From: JACOMS01 sp051252005
Lineage (GTDB): Bacteria > Pseudomonadota > Alphaproteobacteria > Caulobacterales > Maricaulaceae
Assembly (NCBI GenBank): GCA_051252005.1
Contig: JBPOEZ010000001.1
Span: 248,001-312,000 of the forward strand
Length of the DNA: 64,000 nt
Reading direction: 5' to 3'
Position numbers and translations under genes: made by a program
In this document: positions 1 to 7,377 of the stretch, piece after piece
Numbering within the stretch: the first letter of the stretch is position 1
How the letters are laid out: the number at the start of each line of letters is the position of its first letter
The notes under the pieces: model-generated
The model's input: only the letters and a program-made list of their open reading frames with translations
Told to the model about the DNA's origin: nothing
The model's database searches: none

Positions 1-216
1 TGTTTATGTGCCTTGCCAATAAATGACAATAGGATTGATGTTAAGCGCGTCGTACAAAGTTTTTTAAGACGATGTGGGGACGGTCTCATGAAAGAGCTCG
101 GCATATCAGGCGGAGACCTAGGCAGCCTAGCAGTCGCCGTCTTTGACCTAAGCGGCGAGGACGATAACGGCGAAGAAGCCGTCGCGCTCAAGCCAAAAGC
201 CAAGCCCAAGAAATAG
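1..216 (+). CDS. 3' end of an open frame, product unknown
   Basis: This frame is open to the window edge and stops at 216. The visible C-terminus is acidic (about residues 40-58) and then lysine-rich, ending KPKAKPKK. I recognise no family. It could be the tail of a longer protein, or a short protein starting at ATG 88, which has a GGGACGG stretch upstream. A possible terminator follows 24 bases after the stop. The edge of the window prevents a decision on the start. Confidence 0.35.
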   Translation, partial: CLCALPINDNRIDVKRVVQSFLRRCGDGLMKELGISGGDLGSLAVAVFDLSGEDDNGEEAVALKPKAKPKK

Positions 217-239
217 GCTTAAACTATAATAGAGAGTGA

Positions 240-266
240 GGCCGCCTTTAGGGGCCGCCTTTTTTA
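240..266 (+). terminator. possible rho-independent terminator
   Basis: A GC-rich stem with one bulged G (240-246 pairing with 251-256, loop TTTA) is followed within a few bases by six T at 260-265. It lies just after the stop at 216 on the same strand. The stem is imperfect. Confidence 0.45.
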
Positions 267-313
267 TGGGCTATCCGTTGCTCAAATCCCAGCAATTATG
301 TGACATATCTTAT

Positions 314-363
314 CCTTCCCCCTTAAGGGGGAGGTACCCTCGCAGCGGGGGATGGGGGTGTGT
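314..363. repeat. intergenic palindromic repeat element
   Basis: The element contains a perfect 14-bp palindrome, five C, TTAA, five G (318-331). A GGTACC core and a G-rich arm ending GGGGGTGT follow. This is the look of the short G/C-run palindromic repeats scattered between genes in many alphaproteobacterial genomes (general knowledge). Only this copy is in the window. It sits just after the 3' end of the minus-strand epimerase gene. Confidence 0.5.
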
Positions 364-372
364 CCTGAGTTC

Positions 373-1497
373 TTAGCCGAGCTTACTCACACGCCCTGCC
401 TCATACACCATACAGGCAATGTGATACAATGTGCTGGTTGGGATCGTTTTGGCGTCGGGTTTTGCGGCCCAGTTTAGTTGGTCGCACCATGTGCCGTCAC
501 CGCGGAGATATTTCTCTATGAACTGATCTATGGTTTTTGCGGCGCGCTCTGCCGCGCCGTCAACTCCGCGTTCCGCTTGGGCGAGGTGGGCTTTGATGAG
601 CTCGGTTTGTACCCAGAGGCGCTTGGTCGTCCGTCTTGGGTTGCCGTGCACGTCTTCTTCGTCGTTTTGGAAGCCGTCTCCGGCTTGGAGCAGTTTTGTG
701 TAGAGCTTTTCAGCGTATCCTGAAGTATCGACGCCGCTGCGTTTCTGGTACAAGAGAAGCAGCCAAATCCATTCGGCGGCATGGCCAGGTTCAGCGGTTT
801 CGCCTTTTTCGCCGTCAGCAACCGTCCAGTCATCACCAAAAAATTCACGGATAATGTGATGCTCTGGATCGAAGAAGTGCTTTTGGAAAAGTGTGTAGAT
901 CCTCGCAGCATAATCCATCCATTTTGGATCATCCGTAATATCGTGCCACGCCATGCAGGCTTCTAGGAAATGCATGTGCGGGTTTTGGCGGCGAGGCGTA
1001 TTGCCCGCTGGGTTTTCACGCCATCCGCCTTCCGGCGAGCTTAGCGCGGTGTCTATGAAGCGCAGAATATTCTCGCCCGTTTCAACCGGCGCGAGATCTC
1101 CTGTTGCGTGGTAAGCCCAGCCGCAACCGAGTAAGTAGAAGGCGTGATCATAGAAATCCCGTAGCGGGTTTTCGGTTTCGTAATCAGGCGAGAGCAGGTG
1201 AATGAAGCCCAGGTCGCCGTGGGGCTCTAGGCCGTAATCACGCATGAACTTGAAGGTGTTTCGGACGATAGGCTTGCCGGGGTACCAGCCCATTTTATCG
1301 GCGAGGGCGTAGACATAAATCTGCCGCGCTTGCACGCGCATGCGGCGGATTTTATCGGCGTTAGGACTGCCGCCAAGATCAAGGTCTTCGTACCAGCCGC
1401 CCCTATAATCAATCGCCGTGCGCGCCCAAAACGGAAGCGCTTCATCGCTGAGCCAGCGTTCAAGTCGCTCGGCTTGGAATGAGAGGCTGCTGGTCAT
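373..1497 (-). CDS. AGE-family epimerase/isomerase
   Basis: A 374-residue protein of the N-acylglucosamine 2-epimerase / cellobiose epimerase / mannose isomerase superfamily, an (alpha/alpha)6 barrel. Support comes from the N-terminal GGWYEDLD segment, the RMRVQARQIY segment, HFLEACMAWHD near the middle and an aromatic-rich C-terminus. Size fits the family. It is the last gene of the ugd-glmS-galU cluster and its ATG overlaps the galU stop (TAATG), so translation is probably coupled. The exact sugar cannot be read from sequence; context suggests a mannose/glucosamine-type precursor for surface polysaccharide (inference). Confidence 0.85.
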   Translation of the reverse strand: MTSSLSFQAERLERWLSDEALPFWARTAIDYRGGWYEDLDLGGSPNADKIRRMRVQARQIYVYALADKMGWYPGKPIVRNTFKFMRDYGLEPHGDLGFIHLLSPDYETENPLRDFYDHAFYLLGCGWAYHATGDLAPVETGENILRFIDTALSSPEGGWRENPAGNTPRRQNPHMHFLEACMAWHDITDDPKWMDYAARIYTLFQKHFFDPEHHIIREFFGDDWTVADGEKGETAEPGHAAEWIWLLLLYQKRSGVDTSGYAEKLYTKLLQAGDGFQNDEEDVHGNPRRTTKRLWVQTELIKAHLAQAERGVDGAAERAAKTIDQFIEKYLRGDGTWCDQLNWAAKPDAKTIPTSTLYHIACMVYEAGRVSKLG

Positions 1498-2387
1498 TAA
1501 TGGCCGATAGTTTCGCAGTGCTGCCGAAGGAGATCGCGCGCTTCGCCTGAAATTTCAGGATGGGTGAGCGCATAGGCAACGAAGGCTTCAAAATAGCCAA
1601 ACTTTGACCCGCAATCATAATCTTGGCCCTCATATTTGAAGGCATGGAAGGCTTGTGTTTCCATCAGGCGCGCCATGGCGTCTGTGAGCTGTATTTCTCC
1701 GCCAGCGCCTGCGGCTTGGTCTGAGAGAAGGCCTATAATTTCGGGCTGTAGAATATAGCGCCCTGTAATTTTGAGATTTGACGGGGCTTCGTTGCGGGGC
1801 GGTTTTTCCACCATGCCCGACATTTCAATCAGGCTTTTTGATGTGTCAGATCCGGCCTTAGGCGCGATTACGCCGTAGGACGACACGCGTTCTTCGGGGA
1901 CGGGATCAACGGCGATTATATTGCCGCCGACTTGCTCGTAGGCTTTGATCATTTGCTTAAGGCAGCTTTCCTCTGACTTCACCAAAACATCAGGCAGAAG
2001 AATCGCAAAAGGTTCGTTGCCGATAACATCGCGGGCGCACCAAATAGCATGGCCCAGACCGAGCGGAACTTGTTGGCGAACGAAACTTGTCGAGCCTGCT
2101 TCGGGGAGCTCAGAGGTAATCCGTTCGAGAATGTCGAGCTTGCCCTTATCCCGAAGCGTGGCTTCAAGTTCGTAAGCGCGGTCAAAATAATCTTCGATGG
2201 CGCCTTTGTTGCGGCCTGTCACGAAAATGAGGTGCTCAATACCTGCTGCGCGGGCTTCGTCGACCACATATTGCAAGGCCGGACGGTCAACGACCGGCAT
2301 CATTTCTTTTGGGATCGCTTTCGTCGCCGGAAGAACGCGTGTCCCGAGTCCGGCTACGGGTAGAACCGCTTTACGAATTTTTTGCAT
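1497..2387 (-). CDS. galU: UTP--glucose-1-phosphate uridylyltransferase
   Basis: Makes UDP-glucose from UTP and glucose-1-phosphate. The N-terminal nucleotide-binding signature (AGLGTRVLPATKAIPKEM) and the following MPVVDRPALQYVVDEA are diagnostic, and the length (296 residues) is normal. I place the start at ATG 2387, preceded by GGGGA at a good distance, rather than the upstream GTG at 2405. It lies in an apparent operon: glmS ends 67 bases upstream and the epimerase overlaps downstream. UDP-glucose is the substrate of Ugd, encoded two genes upstream. Confidence 0.95.
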   Translation of the reverse strand: MQKIRKAVLPVAGLGTRVLPATKAIPKEMMPVVDRPALQYVVDEARAAGIEHLIFVTGRNKGAIEDYFDRAYELEATLRDKGKLDILERITSELPEAGSTSFVRQQVPLGLGHAIWCARDVIGNEPFAILLPDVLVKSEESCLKQMIKAYEQVGGNIIAVDPVPEERVSSYGVIAPKAGSDTSKSLIEMSGMVEKPPRNEAPSNLKITGRYILQPEIIGLLSDQAAGAGGEIQLTDAMARLMETQAFHAFKYEGQDYDCGSKFGYFEAFVAYALTHPEISGEARDLLRQHCETIGH

Positions 2388-2454
2388 AATATCCCCAAGG
2401 GCCACAAATCTATGTGGCTGACCTTAACGGAAAATTCGCAATGAAACGTAAAGA

Positions 2455-4272
2455 CTATTCGACAGTGACGGATTTCGCGAGGTTGCGCGGTTGATCAACG
2501 TCTGTACCCAAATGTACGGCAGCGTGATAGGCAAGAAGCTGCATCGCGATGCTCATGACAATCGGCGAAACAAATGGATCGCTTGCTGGCAATACGAGCA
2601 TCATATCAGACATCTGGCCCGCATGCTTTTCGCCCTTTTCATCGGTGACGAGGATGATATGTGCACCGCGCGAAGCGACTTCTTGTAAGTTTGAAATCGT
2701 TTTTTCGAACAGGTCATCAAATGGCGCAATCACAACAACAGGTGTGCCGTCCTCGATCAGTGCGATGGGACCGTGCTTGAGCTCGCCAGCGGCGTAGCCT
2801 TCGGCGTGGATATAGGAAATTTCCTTGAGCTTAAGCGCGCCTTCAAACGCGATAGGCACATTGACGCCGCGCGCGAGATAGAAGGCGCTACTGGCTTTGG
2901 AAAACTCGTAGGATTTCTCTTCGATCTCAGGGTCTAGCTTTAGCGCTTCTTTGATAAGGCGAGGCGTTTGAATAAGCGAGGTGACAAGCTCAATCTCTCT
3001 TTCGCGGGAAATATTTTTGCGCGCCTTAGCAGCAGCAAGCGCGATAGAGGCGAGCGCTGTGAGCTGCGAGGTAAACGCTTTGGTTGACGCAACGCCGATT
3101 TCCGGGCCGGCATTAATCGGCAGTGCAAGGTCCGCTTCGCGGGCCATTGTCGATGTCATGACATTGACGAGGGCGGCGGTTTTAAGGCCCGCTTCTTTGC
3201 AGTAGCGAAGCGCGGCAAGCGTGTCGGCGGTTTCGCCGGATTGCGAGATAGCGATGAACAGGGATTTTTTCGAGAGAACAGGTTCACGATAACGAAATTC
3301 TGACGCGATGTCGACGTCAACGGCGATACCGGCGACTTGTTCAAACCAATATTTAGCGACTTCTCCAGCATAGCTCGCCGTGCCGCAAGCGATGAGGATT
3401 ACGCGGTCAATCTCGTTAAAATCAAGGTCGCCCGGAACGTCGGCCGTCAGGTTGAATTCGTCAAGATAGTTGCTGAGAGTACGGCCAACGGTTTCTGGCT
3501 GCTCATAGATTTCTTTGAGCATAAAGTGGCGGTAATTGCCTTTTTCCGCCATAGCGGGGCCGCCTGTGATCATTGTAATCGGGCGCTCTACGGCGTTGTC
3601 GGCTTTGTCGAAAATACGGTAAGACGTCGGCGTGATAACGGCCCAGTCGCCTTCTTCCATATAGACCATTTTTTGTGTGAGCTGTGCGAGCGCGAGGGCG
3701 TCGGATCCGACATACATTTCGCCGTCGCCTATGCCGATTGCTAGCGGTGATCCGGCGCGGGCTGCGTAAATATGGTCAGGGTGATCGTCAATGATAAGGC
3801 CAAAAGCGTAAGCGCCTTTAAGCTTTTTCAAAGTTGTGCTGAACGCATCAATAGGGGAAAGCCCTTGGTTCAGAGCATGGTTGACCAAATGCGCGACGAC
3901 TTCGGTGTCTGTCTCGGTGACAAATTCGCAGTGGTCTTTAAGCTCTTCGCGGACATCAAGAAAGTTCTCGATAATGCCGTTATGGACAACGCCGACGCGT
4001 CCGGCAAAATGCGGGTGAGCGTTGGTTTCGTTAGGTACTCCGTGCGTGGCCCAACGTGTATGGGCGATGCCGATAGAGCCGTCGACGTTTTCGCCGTCCA
4101 GTTTGGCTTCTAGGAATTTGATTTTACCTTCAGCGCGTTGACGCTTTAACGATCCACCATCAAGCACAGCAATGCCTGAGCTGTCATAGCCGCGATATTC
4201 AAGCCGTTTCAGGCCATCAACCAAACGTTCGGTAACATTACTTGTTCCCGCAATACCAATAATTCCGCACAT
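2455..4272 (-). CDS. glmS: glutamine--fructose-6-phosphate aminotransferase (isomerizing)
   Basis: Converts fructose-6-phosphate and glutamine to glucosamine-6-phosphate, the first committed step to UDP-GlcNAc for peptidoglycan and LPS. The protein starts MCGIIGIAG, exposing the catalytic Cys2 of the class II glutaminase domain, followed by two SIS sugar-isomerase domains; the C-terminus NLAKSVTVE is typical. The 605-residue length fits. GGAGGG precedes the ATG. It sits 53 bases downstream of ugd on the same strand. I see no glmS ribozyme-like leader, which is expected outside Gram-positives. Confidence 0.98.
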   Translation of the reverse strand: MCGIIGIAGTSNVTERLVDGLKRLEYRGYDSSGIAVLDGGSLKRQRAEGKIKFLEAKLDGENVDGSIGIAHTRWATHGVPNETNAHPHFAGRVGVVHNGIIENFLDVREELKDHCEFVTETDTEVVAHLVNHALNQGLSPIDAFSTTLKKLKGAYAFGLIIDDHPDHIYAARAGSPLAIGIGDGEMYVGSDALALAQLTQKMVYMEEGDWAVITPTSYRIFDKADNAVERPITMITGGPAMAEKGNYRHFMLKEIYEQPETVGRTLSNYLDEFNLTADVPGDLDFNEIDRVILIACGTASYAGEVAKYWFEQVAGIAVDVDIASEFRYREPVLSKKSLFIAISQSGETADTLAALRYCKEAGLKTAALVNVMTSTMAREADLALPINAGPEIGVASTKAFTSQLTALASIALAAAKARKNISREREIELVTSLIQTPRLIKEALKLDPEIEEKSYEFSKASSAFYLARGVNVPIAFEGALKLKEISYIHAEGYAAGELKHGPIALIEDGTPVVVIAPFDDLFEKTISNLQEVASRGAHIILVTDEKGEKHAGQMSDMMLVLPASDPFVSPIVMSIAMQLLAYHAAVHLGTDVDQPRNLAKSVTVE

Positions 4273-4325
4273 ATTCGGCCCTCCAGCCCATTACATCACT
4301 GCAGCTAACGCTGTCATTACTCAAT

Positions 4326-5636
4326 TTATAAGGTGTGTCGCCCCACACTAAAATAGTCAAATCCGAGCCGTTTCATATCGGCTGGATTATAAATGTTCCG
4401 TAGGTCAATCATAGTTGGTTTGGCAAGCGAAGATTTGACCCGAATAAGGTCCAAAGCGCGAAATTGATCCCATTCAGTGATGATGATCACAGCGTCAGCG
4501 TTTTTTACGCAATCATAAGGCCCGCTAGTATACTGAACATCATTGAGACTGTGTGCCGCCTCTTCCATGGCTTCTGGGTCAAAGGCACAAATTTTAGCGC
4601 CGCGCTCTTGAAGATAGGGAATGATAGTCAAGCTCGGCGCGTCGCGCATGTCGTCGGTGTTGGGTTTAAAGGCGAGGCCTAAAATCGCGAGGGTTTTGCC
4701 GGAGACATCACCGCCGCACGCAGCAATGATCTTTTCGGCCATGCGGGTTTTGCGGGTCTCATTGGCGCTGACCACAGATTTGACAATAGAGAGATCAACA
4801 TCGGCTTCGTCGGCTGTACGGACAAGGGCGAGCGTGTCTTTGGGAAAACAAGAGCCGCCATAGCCGGGGCCTGCGTGAAGGAATTTATTGCCGATGCGTT
4901 TATCAAGCCCGATCCCGCGCGCGACTTGCTGCACGTCTCCGCCAACGGCTTCGCAGAGATCAGCCATTTCATTGATAAAGGTAATCTTTGTCGCGAGAAA
5001 GGCATTCGCTGCATATTTGATAAGCTCGGATGTGCGGCGGGAGGTAAAGACGATCGGAGTCTCGTTAATAAAGAGCGGACGGTATAGTGCGCGCATAACC
5101 CCTTGGGCTCGCGCGTCTTCTGTGCCGACAACAACCCTATCTGGGCGCTTGAAGTCACTGATGGCTGCGCCTTCGCGTAGAAATTCTGGGTTTGAAACAA
5201 CGGCGAAGTCTGCGCCAGGATCCGCTTTTGCAATGATCTGCTCAACTTCGTCGCCGGTGCCAACAGGGACCGTGGACTTTGTGACGACAACGGTAAAGCC
5301 GTCCATATTTGCCGCTATTTCCTCGGTCGCCGCATAGACATAGCTTAGGTCAGCGAACCCGTCGCCGCGCCGCGAAGGCGTGCCAACAGCGATGAATACG
5401 GCTTCGGCGCCTTTCATGGCGGCCGCGAGGTCTGTGGTGAAAGCGAGACGTCCAGCTTTGACATTGCGAGCGACCAAAGTCTGCAGACCCGGTTCGTATA
5501 TTGGGATGCCGCCTGCGTTTAGAGTGTCAATTTTGGCGGGATCTTTGTCGACGCAAACCACGTCGTGGCCGAAGTCAGCAAAACACACGCCAGAGACAAG
5601 CCCGACATATCCTGTTCCTACCATCACTACGCGCAT
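4326..5636 (-). CDS. ugd: UDP-glucose 6-dehydrogenase
   Basis: Oxidises UDP-glucose to UDP-glucuronate with NAD+, a precursor of acidic exopolysaccharide and LPS sugars. The N-terminal Rossmann motif GTGYVG (residues 7-12), the segment GPGYGGSCFPKD with the catalytic cysteine around residue 260, and FKPNTDDMRDAPS are all present. The 436-residue length is standard. This is the first gene of the minus-strand ugd-glmS-galU-epimerase cluster; AAGG lies nine bases before the ATG. Confidence 0.97.
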   Translation of the reverse strand: MRVVMVGTGYVGLVSGVCFADFGHDVVCVDKDPAKIDTLNAGGIPIYEPGLQTLVARNVKAGRLAFTTDLAAAMKGAEAVFIAVGTPSRRGDGFADLSYVYAATEEIAANMDGFTVVVTKSTVPVGTGDEVEQIIAKADPGADFAVVSNPEFLREGAAISDFKRPDRVVVGTEDARAQGVMRALYRPLFINETPIVFTSRRTSELIKYAANAFLATKITFINEMADLCEAVGGDVQQVARGIGLDKRIGNKFLHAGPGYGGSCFPKDTLALVRTADEADVDLSIVKSVVSANETRKTRMAEKIIAACGGDVSGKTLAILGLAFKPNTDDMRDAPSLTIIPYLQERGAKICAFDPEAMEEAAHSLNDVQYTSGPYDCVKNADAVIIITEWDQFRALDLIRVKSSLAKPTMIDLRNIYNPADMKRLGFDYFSVGRHTL

Positions 5637-5755
5637 TACTGTGCCTTTTTACTCGGTATTTTTGCCGCCTTATGGCAGGTTGAAAGAGGTCTGACCAGAT
5701 TTAGATGCATCACATTACTCAATTGACATTTCATAGTGTTAGCGGTTGATAGGGT

Positions 5756-6682
5756 ATGCCAGATTTTCCTGATATTCTCATGTATGCCGCGCCGTTTTTT
5801 GTCCTTTTTGTGGCGATTGAATGGTTTTTTGTGCGCCGCAAGGTTTTGTCGGGACGGTATGAGATTAAGGACGCTTGGGCGTCCATGGGCATGGGCGTTG
5901 GGAATTTGATCTCTGACCTCACGATGGGCTTCATCAGTTTCGCGTTTTTAATGCTCGTCTGGCAGTTTCGGTTTTTTGATTGGGGCTACGGTATCTGGGC
6001 TGTTTTGGCCGCACTTGTAGCGCAGGATTTCGTATATTACTGGAAGCACCGCGCCGCGCACCGTGTCCGTTGGTTCTGGTCGGCCCATGTGGTGCATCAT
6101 TCATCCGAGCATTATAATCTGACGACGGCTTTGCGGCAGCCTTGGAATAATCATATTACGGGGCATGTTATGCTCTCTACGCCGCTTGTCCTTATTGGCA
6201 TCCATCCACTTTTGCTGGCCTTTGTCAGCGCGCTTAACTTGCTGTATCAGTTCTGGATTCATACAGAAGCGATCAATAAAATGCCGCGTTGGTTTGAATA
6301 TATATTCAACACGCCGAGCCATCACCGCGCCCACCATGCGACGAACCCGCGTTACCTGGATTCCAATTTTGCAGGAATTTTCATCACATGGGACCGGATG
6401 TTTGGTAGTTTCGTGCCCGAACAAGAAGGTGAACCGATAACGTACGGTATTGTCAAACCCGTCGGGACGTTCAATCCTGTCAAAATCGCTTTTGTCGAGA
6501 TGGTCAATATTTTTAAAGATATGGGCGGGCGAGGGCTCACACTTACGCAGAGGTTAGGCTATATGTTCGCCCCTCCTGGCTATTCCCATGACGGGTCGCG
6601 GCAAGGCAGCCACGCTATCAAGCAAGACTATGTGAAAACTCACCCCGAACAAGCCGGAACCCCAGGGCTACCGCCCGCTTAG
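5756..6682 (+). CDS. sterol desaturase / fatty acid hydroxylase superfamily membrane protein
   Basis: A 308-residue integral membrane di-iron protein. The histidine clusters that bind the metal centre are complete: HRAAH (98-102), HVVHH (111-115) and HRAHH (190-194), with an extra H169. Hydrophobic helices precede and separate the clusters. The family hydroxylates or desaturates lipids; bacterial members act on sterol-like, carotenoid or ornithine/sphingoid lipids, so the substrate is open. The presence of a sphingolipid operon in the same window makes a lipid hydroxylase role attractive, but that is inference. Confidence 0.9.
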   Translation: MPDFPDILMYAAPFFVLFVAIEWFFVRRKVLSGRYEIKDAWASMGMGVGNLISDLTMGFISFAFLMLVWQFRFFDWGYGIWAVLAALVAQDFVYYWKHRAAHRVRWFWSAHVVHHSSEHYNLTTALRQPWNNHITGHVMLSTPLVLIGIHPLLLAFVSALNLLYQFWIHTEAINKMPRWFEYIFNTPSHHRAHHATNPRYLDSNFAGIFITWDRMFGSFVPEQEGEPITYGIVKPVGTFNPVKIAFVEMVNIFKDMGGRGLTLTQRLGYMFAPPGYSHDGSRQGSHAIKQDYVKTHPEQAGTPGLPPA

Positions 6683-6903
6683 GGCGCGTCTTTTTTAACG
6701 TTGATATTGTCGGCTTGTGCTAGTTTTTTACGGCGACGCCGCCGCTTGCGAAGGCGCGTCCGGTCCATGGGCGGAGGAACAATAGCGTCCGTATCGCCTG
6801 ACCAGTAATCTGATCGTCCTCCGCCGCTTAGCCCGCCAGCAAAGCCAACAGCTAAGACTGTGCATCGATAAAGTCCTGCAAATATTAGCCGTATAAAATG
6901 CAT
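6679..6903 (-). CDS. small basic protein with N-terminal hydrophobic stretch (doubtful)
   Basis: 74 residues: a hydrophobic, glycine-rich first third that could be a signal anchor, then a very basic run (RKRRRRRKK, about residues 52-60). Its stop overlaps the stop of the convergent sterol-desaturase-like gene. No ribosome binding site is evident and no family is recognised, so it may be spurious. Confidence 0.3.
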   Translation of the reverse strand: MHFIRLIFAGLYRCTVLAVGFAGGLSGGGRSDYWSGDTDAIVPPPMDRTRLRKRRRRRKKLAQADNINVKKDAP

Positions 6904-6948
6904 GGGTTGAGCTTATCACACATGGCGTGATATGTTAAGCTTTAGGCT

Positions 6949-7323
6949 ATGACTGAAAGAGTTTATCCCCGTGCAGGGTTCGCCAATTGGATGATCGCCG
7001 CTGCAGTTTGCGCGCTCGCATTCCTACTCCTCGGCATACTGATCATAAGCTTCGACATGTTGTTCCGAGTCGTTGATGGACTTTACATAAGCCTTGGCAT
7101 GTCAATAGCCTTCGGTTTGCCCGTATGCGCCTGTCTGTCTGCGCTGATGAATTGGGGATATGAACGGCGCTATAATGAAGAAATATATACGCGCTGGTAC
7201 ACGCATCCTAATAATTGGCATGAACGATCGATATGTGTTCTCGGCGGCGCTTTGATGATCGCGCTGCTACCACTTGTTTTTTTTCTGGGTTGGTCGCTGT
7301 TGTTATGGCTTGTGTTTCTTTGA
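6949..7323 (+). CDS. hypothetical membrane protein
   Basis: 124 residues with three clear hydrophobic segments: about 14-36, 45-66 and 96-123. The loop between the last two is charged and aromatic (YERRYNEEIYTRWYTHPNNWHE). No family recognised. It ends close to the convergent oxidoreductase gene. Composition and membrane topology make it a believable gene. Confidence 0.65.
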   Translation: MTERVYPRAGFANWMIAAAVCALAFLLLGILIISFDMLFRVVDGLYISLGMSIAFGLPVCACLSALMNWGYERRYNEEIYTRWYTHPNNWHERSICVLGGALMIALLPLVFFLGWSLLLWLVFL

Positions 7324-7377
7324 AGCAGGATGTCTGCGCAGGACTTACGAACCCTGCATAGCACATAAACTAAGAGA

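Noticed and set aside
4200..4330. glmS ribozyme in the glmS leader
   Set aside because: Only about 53 bases separate ugd and glmS and no ribozyme core is visible; the element is not expected in this lineage.
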